NCBI GenBank assembly: GCA_963854835.1 | Contig: OY978527.1 | Span: 31,905,047 to 31,969,046, forward strand | From: Megamerina dolium | Lineage: Eukaryota > Arthropoda > Insecta > Diptera > Megamerinidae | Direction of reading: 5' to 3' | DNA length: 64,000 nucleotides | Shown: in pieces, positions 12,001-23,800 of the stretch | Position numbering within the stretch: position 1 is the first letter of the stretch | How the letters are laid out: each line of letters begins with the position of its first letter | Program-made: the position numbers and the translations under genes | The notes under the pieces: generated by a model | Databases searched by the model: none | Told to the model about the DNA's origin: nothing | What the model saw: only the letters and a program-made list of their open reading frames with translations

Positions 12001-12345
12001 AGTAATAGCAATATTGAAATCATACAGAGATCTCAGTCTAAAATGTTAAGGATGATAACTGGTACACCATGGTATATTAGAAATGAATGTATACACAATG
12101 ACTTAAATATCCCAATGGTAGAAATTGAAGTTAAAAATACTAGACAAAAATATACTAGAAGATTACAAAAACATCCAAACACACTAGTAAGAACCTTGCT
12201 CAATACCTGCTATACACATCGTACAAAAAACATTGCTCTAGATAATAAGGAGCTACTGTTGTTGAATTAGATTAAGATTTTAAAACTTATTGTTAGATTC
12301 TTTAGGAATAGATTCAATAAATAAAGAAAATGTATAATAAAAAAA
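9010..12345 (+). mobile_element. Jockey-clade LINE, copy A
   Basis: A plus-strand non-LTR retrotransposon with both ORFs recognisable. The Gag part (about 9205-9955) contains the PRE_C2HC-type block beginning KPPPIYLRE (about 9745). A deletion then joins it to the C-terminal half of the endonuclease (about 9966-10350: AGDYNAKHTYWGS, SSDHSPV). RT motifs run from 10741 to 12270: KKAPGFDG, SYRPISLLP, FLDVAQAFD, GVPQGSVLGP, FADD (about 11585) and YLGIHLD. Zinc knuckles and the N-terminal half of the endonuclease are lost. Stops at 10708-10710 and near 11641, and frameshifts near 11100 and 11580, show it is inactive. AATAAA and an A-rich tail lie near 12320-12350. Confidence 0.9.
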
Positions 12346-13099
12346 AAATATATATATGCTGAGATCAATTTGGGTATTCTTTTTTTTTTTTTGTTGAAAG
12401 ATAAGTCAACGAAGGAGGAAAATTTCTTTAGTGGCAACACTGATAGTATATACAGCGAAGTCTGCTCATTTAGTGTGTTCGTTTTATTAAATACTCTATG
12501 GTTGATAAATTTATTTGTGCGTAGTACTTGTTTGCTTTGTTGGTATTTAAAATTTAATTCTTACTTCTGTTTCGGATTTTCAGCAAATAATTTTGTGCGC
12601 TCTTGCATTCGGATTTAAAGGTTTAGGTAATTATTAAAAAAATTTCTAATCAATAGTGATACCTAGTACGAAAAAGTACGATGAATACTTAAATTAATGC
12701 GCTACGTAATGAAAATCTTAACGCGATAGAAATTATTCAGATACAAATGTGCTTGTGAAAACAGTATCTGCTACAATTTGACGTACCTGACCCAAATGTT
12801 ACAAGTTTTTCGGTACAAATAACAATAATAATAATAATACTAATTATAAAAAAAAAAAAAATAAGGTTTCAAGGTTTTTGTGAGCGTTTTCCGTTCGTTC
12901 ATTTATAATACACGGTTCAATTTCTGTGCTGAAATAAACAAGAATAAAATGAAAAAATCTGAAAAAGTTGCTAAGTGGTAGCGATAAACATACATAATTC
13001 TGCACATATATAGGTATGTATATACGTACATATACATATGCATGTATACTCACAGCTGTATGTACATAAATATGTTATTTTTGATTCTGTATATAAATA

Positions 13100-13102
<3 letters not shown>
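12346..13102. other. AT-rich spacer, no gene recognised
   Basis: No family-level ORF. A pyrimidine tract ending TTTTCAG at about 12582 followed by GTTTAGGTAA near 12620 could bound a noncoding exon, possibly a 5' exon of Met, but this is speculative. Confidence 0.25.

Positions 13103-13179
<77 letters not shown>
13103..13179. repeat. (AT)n microsatellite
   Basis: About 77 bp of almost pure AT dinucleotide repeat. The minus-strand ORF over it is a repeat artefact. Confidence 0.95.
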
Positions 13180-13180
<1 letters not shown>

Positions 13181-14134
13181 CTAGATAGTAATAGCAAAAC
13201 AGAAGAAATGAAAGTAAACAGAATATATTAATGTTACATATGTGTAATATTCCTTTAAAATATATACACACATACATATCTTATTGAAGATGAATACTAA
13301 CACCTGTCGCTGAGTGTCTGCGGGAATATACCTACATAAATAGTATATACCACCTTCCATTACAATGGTGTCACTACATTACATCAAACACAGATTGTGT
13401 TTGATGTAAATTACATGTAAATTAGACGGGGGAAAATAGTAGTAAGTACCCTGAAGCTGTTGGTAAATTTGTCGTGGGCAGAAGTAGCAAAATATGTAGC
13501 TATTTATTAACAATGTTCTACCGATTTTATTAGCCACCTAAAATGCAGATTTTCACAAAGTAGCGAATTTTTTTCTCATTACTGAGCGAAGAGAATACAT
13601 ATACATATGTATATATTCATGTATGTAGATATACACAAAAAGTTGTAGTATGGAGTGTTGTTCTCTTTTTTAAATTTAAAGCGATTTTAAACAATCAATT
13701 CAGTTGCATTTATTGATTGCGACAGAGTGAAAAGTGTATAATAAATTTTAGATCATAAATATTAATTTTAGCTAATAACTAAAAACTGACATACAAAGGA
13801 AAAGAGGTTTAACGATTTCCGTAACTATTTGGGGTATGGAAACCTATACAAAAATTGTAGGAGAAAGTACTAATGAAAACATTCGGGAAGCGCAGAGGTT
13901 CATGTAGGAAGAGCTATCCGCATAGAAAAGAGTTGTTTTAAGCGAGACGTGAATAAATAAATAAAATGGACAAGGTGCTGATATAAATAATGTCAATATG
14001 AAACGTGACCAATATACAATCATATACAGCGGAAATACAATGAACAAGACAATATCAGTGTTTTAATTGACGCTTATACACAATTAACTCTGGATTTATA
14101 TGGAGAGTTAAGCGTCAGTTACCCGAGACATAAC
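13180..14134. other. spacer with one hairpin
   Basis: No gene recognised. A perfect inverted repeat of 13 bp (TTACATCAAACAC at 13379-13391 and its complement at 13397-13409) with a 5-nt AGATT loop is the only clear structure. Confidence 0.4.
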
Positions 14135-14179
14135 TTAGGGCCAGTTTTCCAGTACAAGTTTAAACTAGGTTTGAAGTAA

Positions 14180-14898
14180 TAGGCTAGACAGACGGCAGCC
14201 TTAATTTGCATTAACAGCCTTAATGCACATTAACTCATGCATTTGCTTTATCCAAATGCACATTAACGCCATAATAAATGCACAAAATTTTCGTGCATTT
14301 AGCTGAATTTACTAATTTCGACATGGCAACTCCGTTAAAAATTGGTATTTGGTTGCTATTGTGAATGGTGATTTGCATTGACAGGAAGAAAAAGAAAAGA
14401 AATTTAAATAAAGAAAACAGCGCAAGAAGAGAAGTAAGCTATTTTTGTTACAATATATATGCAAATATGTATATTAACAAAACTATTTTTTTTTTAGATG
14501 GCAGAAAACAAGTATCGGAAAGTCTGGTGTACCAGCGATGAAATCAAATTGCTGGACTTGTGGGCTGAACTGGCCGGAAATTTACGTCGCACCAATCGCA
14601 ATCTGCATATATATGCAGATATCTCAATTGAAATGTCCACGAAATTTACACCGAAGTTGCATTCTATTATTTTTTAATTTATTTAATAGCAATAGAATTT
14701 TTTCATTAAATTGCTGTTGATTTCTTAAAAATAGCAAAATCGCCAATAAAATTTTTCTTTTATCCATTTTAATTTGACTATTTTCAAAACTTCAAAATCA
14801 GATGTCTAAATGCACAAAGTTGTCGTCTGTCACTGTGAATTTCTAATGTGCATTTATGCTTCTTAATGCAAATTAATTTTGTTCGTCTGTCTAGGCTA
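14180..14898 (+). mobile_element. inner PIF/Harbinger-like element with Myb/SANT remnant
   Basis: A 719-bp element with 15-bp terminal inverted repeats, TAGGCTAGACAGACG at the left and TAGCCTAGACAGACG (minus strand) at the right, one mismatch. It is flanked by TAA duplications (14177-14179, 14899-14901). Subterminal motifs AATTTGCATTAA and AATGCACATT are also inverted. It encodes the start of a Myb/SANT-like protein, matching the accessory protein that PIF/Harbinger elements carry beside their transposase. The transposase itself is missing. Confidence 0.8.
14498..14677 (+). pseudogene. truncated Myb/SANT (MADF-like) DNA-binding protein of the Harbinger-like element
   Basis: The ATG follows directly after a pyrimidine tract and AG, which looks like a splice acceptor. 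The frame gives 59 residues starting MAENKYRKVWCTSDEIKLLD, with the tryptophan/LLDLWAEL pattern of the first helix of a Myb/SANT-like domain. It then runs into noncoding AT-rich sequence and stops at 14675-14677. It lies inside the inner element, so it is transposon-derived and not a host gene. Confidence 0.6.
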
Positions 14899-15114
14899 TA
14901 AGTTTACGTAAACACAGATTAAATGCAACAAAAGATATACTGCAGTGCAAGTATACAACACTTGCACTTGAGCAACCGATAGGTTAATCTTAGCTAGATT
15001 GGGCGTTTAAACTTAGTTTAAACTACGTTGAAATTTGACTGAAAAACTGCAAATCGTTTGAAATTAGTTTAAACGACAAATAGAGTTAAACTCGTACTGA
15101 AGACCTGACCCTTA

Positions 15115-15934
15115 GTTTGATATATCAGTTGACACGCCATAGCCGAAAGCAGTATAACCGATTATCCAAAACATAGAACATAACCAAAGTTTTTGTCGAT
15201 TTGGTTTCTAACTTTATGTACATGTTTATGTCTTTATTTTTTAAATATTTATTTCGTTCTGTTTCAAAACAAAAAATTACGCTTCGCTGTTCTGTGTTAA
15301 TACAGTTTTAATGTTTTCACAGCTTGTATTTAGGTATGAAAAGATTGCTTGAAAACTTCCCAAATTGATCCTATTCACTGCACTATCGACATATTTGCAA
15401 TAATTTAGGAAAAGTCTCAATTTAGACACCAATTTAGCGAACTCGCACACACGCTACGCTAAATATTATTCGATAGTGATGGCAAATTTTCGATAATAAT
15501 ATACCTAATTGTAGATGCGTGTTTTATTTATTTATAAGCGTCAAATAAAACGCGGATAATAAATAAAACATCTTTGTATACATTCTTAATCCCATCTACT
15601 GCGATGGCGTGTCGTGTCTCTGGCCTCATTCCTAGTGGACATATATGTACCTTCGCCAATTGTTACCGGTGAAAGTAAATCAGTTAGTGTTTGGTTTTGT
15701 TTTCTAATGCTTAGTGAAGTAGTTAATCTGGGGTCAGCCTCGAACGATTGCGGAATTTACTGCGGGCTAGGGAACATTCTAAACTTTACACGTAGATTGA
15801 GTTGGTTTGCCGCGGCATCTCAATGGGCCTTACTTGACAAGATTGGTAGATGATAATACGCTTATTTATTGTATTAAAAAGTATTAAGCTTAAATTTCTT
15901 ACCGCCTATGCCATATTTAAACTGGTTAATTAAT
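15115..15934. other. spacer holding an empty insertion site
   Basis: 15142-15225 contains, continuous and inverted, the sequence that flanks the AGTGCCT transposon at 47439-48131 (CCGATTATCCAAAACATA joined to GAACATAACCAAAG). The remainder has no recognised gene; a 79-residue ORF at 15614-15853 matches nothing I know. Confidence 0.5.
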
Positions 15935-16225
15935 TATTACTTCCTTATTTGGCCATTACAATCGAATATCTATTTAAGCCGAAAGTATTTTGCTCTGTCA
16001 ACCGCCTCTCTTCTTCATTCGTCTTCGCTGGTGATAGTTAGAAAAGCTGTGCGCTGAGAGGTTCTTCAGTACTTAGTCTTTCCACTAGAGGTTAGACGTG
16101 AGAGGACTTGAAAGGCGTTCCTCTTCTGCGTCCAACAGCGGGTTCCGAATATTAAACCTTTTAAGCTTGAGCGTGTTTCTCAATTAAGTCACCATGTCAC
16201 CTAGTCAGCGCACAGTCCGTTGATT
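15935..16225 (-). mobile_element. RTE LINE 3'-end fragment
   Basis: The plus strand shows the reverse complement of the RTE 3' region seen also at 62772 and 39161: TTTGGCCATTACAATCGAATAT, then GTTCTTCAGTACTTAGTC, CTTCTGCGTCCAACAGCGGG and TTCCGAATAT. These correspond to the C-terminal RLRWLGHVERM...GRRKRGRP part of the RTE ORF2. Heavily mutated and truncated. Confidence 0.75.
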
Positions 16226-17371
16226 CCATACAAACACGTGGACAAAAAATCGAAGGATTGGTTGGATTTTAATGAAACTTCATGTATTAATAAATCTCAG
16301 ATTACTGATCATAAAACGCTATTTATGTAGATATTATACTTTTGTCATAAACCAGCTTTGAAAACTTGAATTTGATGACGTTTTTCATAGCCAAGTGAGT
16401 AATTGGATTTATTAATTTTTATTTTGTATAAATGGCTGGTATTTTGAGCTTCCAGGACTATTACCCGTTTTATTGTGAGATTTACAGCTCCAAAATGTTA
16501 CTCTCTGAAAAAATGTCGCACTCTGATATCTCTCGAGCGATAGCATATATTATGTAACATATCGTTTATCGCGCGAAGTAGCGCCATAGCATCGCATTAC
16601 GTATCGCATTAACTCTAACATCAGCCTATGTATATTTAAAGACAGAATTATAGTGATTTTTCCTTTTTCATACTTCCAATTTGACTATTCCGCGCAAAAT
16701 GATACCATATTCATAAAAATCGATGACCCAAAGTTTCGATTTATTTTCACTCTACGGACTCGATTTTGGTGAGTCCATCTCCAGACAGATTTTATTTTTC
16801 TCACCTGGTAGGACCAGGTGAGAGGTTTATCTTGTAGATAAAAATAAACTTCATTTGCGGTTTACTCGTTCCAAAACTACTTACACCTGAATTTATGAGC
16901 TAAAAAGGATTGGGCTATAAATGATATAAAAAAATGTCTAACAAAGATGCATAAAGAAAAATAATACTGATTTTGGTGTTATTTTCGAATTTCATTTGTA
17001 TATTGAAAGAACGTAATATTGCTTTTTTCTTTTCGGAAATTAAAAATGTTTAGGTTTTTCGTATTTTGAAGTTCTGAAGGTCCAAAGACAATGAATTTCA
17101 AGTAGTCTATTACATGGTGAGTACACACAAAATTTTTTTAATTTTCTGTCATAAAAATCCAAAACACAACATTTTCGATCACAGTAAATGATTTTAAAAT
17201 AGATTTGTGCTTGGTGCTATTTATTGCTATTCTATCCTATGATTTCAAAGGAAAAATGTAATTTTTAGGTCCTAGATTTTCGGCAGTGTTTGGAAATTTA
17301 TTCAGTGCAATTAAATTCATTAGCCATGTTGAACGCATTGACCACAGATATTCGCAAAAAAAAAATTATGA
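16226..17371. other. upstream region of Met/gce, no gene recognised
   Basis: No credible ORF. A perfect 11-bp stem, 3-nt loop hairpin at 16799-16823 contains CACCTG and CAGGTG E-box cores. A CACGTG E-box lies near 16235. A regulatory role is unproven. Confidence 0.35.
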
Positions 17372-17668
17372 ATATGTGGCACTTATAAACCCCGAAGGGC
17401 TCTTTGGCCGAGCTTCTCTTCCAGAACCGTTGTGCGTGTTAAATGGCAGAATCCTTGTGACATTACGTTTTTTGAGCTTCAGGATTCATTTAGAAGTTCT
17501 TTCATGGCAAATTGTTACTGCCGGAAGAATTACCAAGTGCTTGCCGACAGTTGGCTATCGTTCGAAAAAAAATATTTTCGATATCAAAGTTGTGCTTCAG
17601 CGGGGTATTGAACCCACGACCTTCAGTCCAGTAGGCCAACACACTAACCACTGAGCTGCGGCACCCAC
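17372..17668 (-). mobile_element. tRNA-derived SINE, copy 4
   Basis: Minus-strand copy with a mutated head (GCCGCAGCTCAGTGG), B-box region GGTTCAATACC, body and tail A (GTGCCACATATTCAT). About 60 bp are missing from the body (between the TTAACACGCACAACGG and CTGCCATT motifs). It lies just upstream of the first Met coding exon, probably in a 5' intron. Confidence 0.88.
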
Positions 17669-17873
17669 TACAGATGTTGCAAGGATAAACGATAGATAAA
17701 TATAAGATTTAAAAATATTTAAGCTTCAAATCTAAAACATTTCTCATTATAAATTGTATACAAATTACGTTAAATTTAACTATATATAAACAATATTCTC
17801 ATTTACGTGTTTTCAGATAATCAACAACGAATTTATTTTAAGTAGTAATTGTCAGTAGAAAATCAGCTTGGTG

Positions 17874-20800
17874 ATGACCACACCCACAATAGAAAGTGAA
17901 GAAGGTACGGTTTCTCGGAAAGAAGAACTGTACACTCCGGATTATAAAGATGTAACTAGTTCTTCGTCGTTCCTACAATCGGCCCTAATCCCAGCATCAT
18001 CAAGTTTTAATATGGAGACTGACGATGATGATAATAATAATTGCAATCTTCCATATTGGAGTAATGAAGACGGTTTCATAGATGATAATATGCCTAAAGT
18101 AGAATCAGACTGTTCAGAATATGCTCCCAGTGAAAGTCCAGGCTGTTTGATTTCAACGAACGAATCTGGACCAATAACTTATTCAACGTCAACAGCGATG
18201 CCATCATCAGAGAATATATATTCACCTGAACGACAACATGATGCAGCGATAAATACTAAATTTTACCCAAACGAGATGTTGTTATGCCCACCATCATCTT
18301 CGACACTCAATTATAATTATTCGCAATCGCGTCATATACAACAATGCCCGCAAACCAACTATAAGGACCCACCGATCAATAGTCGCACCTCATCATATGC
18401 CAGCGCAAGTAATTTATCCCAACATCAACATTCAAATATGTGGTATCCAAACGCGTCCTATAGAATAAGCAGCTCGGGGTATTGTGACGCTTATGAAACA
18501 CAACTACCTCCGCGTTATCACCCTTATGGAGTAAGCTATGCTAACGATCCAATGATGTTGCAAATGTCCAACAGGTAAGTCAAAATAGGTAGTAAGAAAA
18601 AATTGTGTAGTAATGGTTAAATTTCTTGTATTTGACTATATGTCAAACGTTAGATATGTTAATTTACATAAAATTTGGGCAAACAATTTGTTTGGTACAT
18701 TTGCGGACAGCTATTTCACAAAATATTAAATGTTGGGTGCTAGAAAATTTTGGAAAGAATTTAGTTTCAAAGCGTTTACCATAAATATTGCCCCACATTA
18801 CACTGTCTGATAAGCATTTCTTAAAATTTGACACTTTAAAATCGTTCTGTAACGCGTTTGTATTATTCTTAGAAAACAATTTAAAACCCAAATGTTATGT
18901 ACTAAAAATAATCCAATATAAACCTATGACAACATAACTGGGCAGTACAATAAGTCTTTGAAAAATTGACTTGGCACTAGTGGTGAATTCATATTTTTTA
19001 AAGACCATCCAACAAGTCTCCTTATGTAGTGAACCTGGAGGCAAAATCTGCATACAGCTCCATCTGCCGCCCCTCAGCGCCGCTGAAAAAGTATGACGCT
19101 CTATAAAAGAAGATAAGTGGCACACACTCTTAGAACTGAAGCGTAAAATCTTCAAATGCTTCACAGAGGGCAAGCTTTCAGAAATTGAAGTCTTCCAAGC
19201 AGAAGCCTATACCGCTAGAATAGCAGTAGAACTAGCTTTGCATAGCACAGCTACTGGATCAAACATACATCTTTAAGTAGATAGTAAAGCGACAATAAAA
19301 CACACTATACTACATCTAAAAAATGTGTTGCTGTATCAGGAAACAGTGCAATACATCGCCAAAATCGCCAAAATTTCAATAGAACAGAATGCACGAAACT
19401 TGCATCCCACGCACACAAAATGGATATTAATGAAGATGACTGATGCAGCAGATGTAGGAAGCTAGGTGTAAGGGAAACCGTCCCGTAAGGGAATCCCACC
19501 AAAATTTGGAACCACAGAGTTTAACGATTTAGCTGAAGCACCGACATTGAGCAGAAGAGCACTAGTGAAGTGAAAATAGAACTTTTCAAAAATCTCTACA
19601 TCGCATAACTAGACCTAACCATTCCAGTGTGACCGACTGCTTGCGGGTCAGCCAGTATAACCTAACCCAACCTAACCATTAAGTTTCTACTCTCAAAATT
19701 TCAGACAGATCGGAGACATATAAATATTTTTATTTTGTTCAGAAACTTGAGACCGCCGAAATTGAGCAATGGGCTGGTTGTAAAAAATGTGCACCTCAAT
19801 ATTAATGAAGCGACAATTTTGTCAGGAAAGTCTGAAGGTAAAGATCTTTTCATCCATCGAGCTTCCTTGATTCCTTCCAACACGCCTTTTGAATTCAGAA
19901 AACTTTAGTTTGCCGTTCGTCTAATATATGCAATAACAATCAATAATGCACAAGGCCAATCGCTAAAAGTAACAATAATAAATTTCGAACTGTCATGTTT
20001 TTGGCATGGCCAGCTCGCTCTAAAGTCTGCAAGCCGCAAAATGTTTTAATTTACAAACAAACAATGTTATCAAATGCCTTAAAAAGTCGATTCAGCTGAC
20101 GAACATTTGCGTAACATTCGAATTGCAATAAGCATTCACCTTAACATGCAAAAAAGTATTGCACTAGCGCTGTGATAAAAAATATATGGGTGTATAAAGT
20201 GATTTAATTATGATACATCTTGATCCTTATTGATGGTATGTACTGCCGTTAACATAGATTTTCCAGTAGGACAAGAATCCTGTCGCCACTGCATTCACTA
20301 AAAAATAGAGGTGCCAAGAAAATTTCTGAAGGAACATGTAGATGACTTGCAAGATAAGTTCGAGAAATTAGAGCACGAACTTAATATATGCAAAATAAAT
20401 GTTCCATCTATATCAGTGATGCGAGAAACAACCAGAGTCGAACTAAAGCTACAGACATTTGATGGAACCACACCATTCAACATTGCCAATTCGAGACAAC
20501 AGCTTAATTACGTGTAATGAACAAAACTATCCTCCATAGTATTTTTTATAGATATAGTTGGTAGAAATTTCCTTAAAATGTACCTTGTAACAGCTTATTA
20601 GATCTTATATTTTATATATATTTTAATTACTATTTCTTATACAATATTTTTAGTGGGCGTGAAGCTAGAAATCGTGCGGAAAAGAATCGTCGGGATAAAT
20701 TGAATAATTCAATACAAGATCTTTCAACTATGGTGCCGCACGTTGCAGAATCTTCGAGGCGTGTTGATAAGACTGCAGTGCTTCGTTTTGCTGCCCATGG

Positions 20801-23800
20801 GTTACGTTTACAATACGGTCAGTACTTAGATAAATAAAAATTATTTTAATATTACAATACAAATTTTTTTTTTTGTAGTATTTGGTGAAACGCTAAATCA
20901 GCATAGACCGCAAATAACGGATTCCTTAATGAAGTTAATGGACAGCTTTTTTATAACTCTTACATGTCATGGACAAATTGTATTAGTATCGTCCAGTATT
21001 GAACAACATTTAGGACATTGTCAGGTGAATAAATATTGTAAATTTTGATATTTAGGAGGTTATGTGGCTGCCCTCCCTCTGAGAGGACACACTTAGGCCA
21101 GAAAGGCCCATTGTGATACCACCGAGATTCTCTTTCAATACTGTTGTGCGTGTTAAATTTAGAGAGCATTAGAAGGGACCTACTTATATTACCCGGTTCC
21201 GAACGGCAGAATCCTTGTGACATCACTTTAGATTAGTTTTTGTCACTGAGCGCTTTTAAGAAGCATTTTGGGCAAATCGTTACTGCCAGAAAAATTGCCA
21301 ATTCTTGCCGGCAGGTGGGTACCGTTCGAAAGAAAAATCTTTTCGGTATGAATTTTCAATTAACACTATAACGATTATAAACACTATAACGTTTTTGGGT
21401 ATCTGATAATTTCGTTGAGCGGTTTCCTGGACCCAGCAATACTTTCTTGAATTACGGCTATCATACTCATATCCTTCGCTGTTTTCTACCCGATTTGAGC
21501 TAGGTTTTCGTCCCTCTTGTGTAATTAGATAGCCTAGAACGGTCAGTTCTGAATTATCAAATTAACTTTTCTAAACGTTGATGGTGATTCCAAAATCATG
21601 AAAACCGTGAAAAAGTAATCGTAAATGTGTCTCGCAACAAGAATATCATCGATGAAGACGAAGCAAAAATCAAATTCAGATATGATCTTATTGATAAAAC
21701 CAAAAATTTGCGCTTCTTTCCTGAAAGCAAATATCCGAAATCGTGTATGTTGGGAGCCGGATAGCAGTCAGTCGCGGTATGCTAGGTTTGAGTTTACAGG
21801 GACCCTATGCATATGAACTCGACTTGTATTTTAAACACAAATATTTAAACATATACCCAAATCAAATTAATGGCCACTTTAATATAGATATACCAAATTT
21901 GTTCATGTCATGCTTTCAGGCAGATCTATATGGACAAAATATTTTGAATTTAACTCATCCTGAGGATCACAATATGTTAAAACAACAATTGATTCCTACA
22001 GATTTGGAAAATATTTTTGATATACATCCAATAGATGAAAGCGGCGAGATAAGGATACGTACTCAGGCTGAGGAGGAACACATAGACAAAAGGTTGCGAG
22101 AAGACAAAAGAAGTTTCACTGTCAGGTATGTAAGAATAATTACAAATCCAGTTATGTTATTCCATATTTAGTCGAGTGTATACTGAAAATGTCTATTATA
22201 TTGTTACATTGCGGGCTATTTATACTCTGTGGCAACACCCTAGAATCTTCTTTTATTGTATTGAAATCGTTCTCTTTCTTTCTTATTGATTTGTTCTGAT
22301 TGATCCATATTCCCTTTTAGTTGACATTGTTTTCGATACTCCTTTTTCATTCTAATGTGTCCGCCATTGTTTGTATAGATTCGCAATTACTTTTTTACGA
22401 AAATCGCTTTAGGCCGAATTTAGCATGTTTCGTCAGATATATCTATCCTTCGCTAGTTGGCACCAGTTAGAAATTCCAAGCCCCGTCAAGTTCTCCAGTA
22501 CTTGGAGAACCACCATGCGTCGTCCACCCAATGTTACACCTTCTTAGCTGGAGCAGCTGCTGAATTTTAGTGCGCTTTACTAGCACCTGTTAGCAAAGGT
22601 GATCCTTCGCATTATATCTCCATAATACAATTGAAAAAGTCTCGCCGTAACGAATCACCTTGTCTGAACCCCCGTTCTCTTTTAACGGCGAGGATAGGTC
22701 CTTCCCAATTTTAACTGCGCAACGGTGCATGAGCTTCACAGGAATTCCGAACTCAGACATTATTGTGTAATGTGTAGTGTGTAGTGTGTATTGTGTAGTG
22801 TGAAAATCTGGTCGATGGTAAATTTACCAGGTCTAAAACCACACTGATAAGGACTCATCAGGTTGTTAAGCATCTTCAACCAATCAGGCTTCAATCTTTC
22901 ACACAGTACGCTCGATAGAACCTAGTATGCGATGCTAAGAAGACTTATATCAAGTTAATTGGTGCAAATTGTGGTGATTAATCATCGTATGCTAAAAAGG
23001 AAATGCATTGCGATTGATTACTCACACTCTAATGAGTGTAAGGTCTAAGAGCCACATTAATTTATTTGCTAGCTAGAAATTTGGTTATTGGTTAATTTGG
23101 TATTTGATTTTCGGTTCGGCAGTTCTTATTGGAAGTATTGTGAAATATAATATTTAATATGTCCGCGTTCTTCACTTCTTTACAGATTGGCGCGGGCTGG
23201 ACCTCGATCGGAGCCAACCAATTACGAAATAGTGAAATTCGATGGTAACTTTAGACGAAGCGATTGGGCTCCCCGCGGAATTAAACCAAACACATTTCCA
23301 TCTAGTTTACAACTTATACGGAAATCCAGAGGACGTGATGACGCTATACCACTGCGCACAATAAGCGGAAATGACATTGTACTAACAAAACATTGAAATT
23401 TCCATATCACTTAATCATATAACCACACACATACATTCTCATTTTATTGAAGGTGCTGATTGCCATTGTGCGTATAGTACGGCCACCAAAAATAATCAGC
23501 AATTTCGCGAATGCAAATAAAATGGAGTATAAGACACGCCACTTGATCGATGGTCGCATTATCGATTGCGATCAACGTATCGGTATTGTTGCTGGATACA
23601 TGACAAATGAAGTGCGTAATTTAAGCCCGTTTACTTTTATACACCAGAACGATGTTCGATGGGTGATTGTGTCACTTCGTCAAAGTAAGTCAAAGTAGTG
23701 CTTTGTTGCGGTTTTAAATCTATATTTTTCAACTCTCACAGTGTATGATTGTAATAGTTCGTTCGGAGAATCCGCATATCGGCTACTCACACGAAACGGG

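Larger units (their letters stand above)
14138..15111. mobile_element. outer PIF/Harbinger-like MITE, interrupted
   Basis: The left end GGGCCAGTTTTCCAGTAC (14138-14155) is matched, inverted, by the right end ending at 15111 (GGGTCAGGTCTTCAGTAC read on the minus strand). TTA duplications lie at 14135-14137 and 15112-15114. Three-base TWA duplications and GGG-starting ends are typical of PIF/Harbinger. Without the inner insertion the element would be about 250 bp. It also holds inverted AGTTTAAACT motifs. Confidence 0.7.

Noticed and set aside
13050..13277. 75-residue minus-strand ORF
   Set aside because: Consists mostly of translated AT dinucleotide repeats (YIYI).
23379..23396. Open continuation of Met exon 5 to a TGA
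   Set aside because: Read-through would end the protein before PAS-B. The donor at 23379 joins in phase 0 to 23453 and restores the conserved IVLIAIVRIVRPP sequence.
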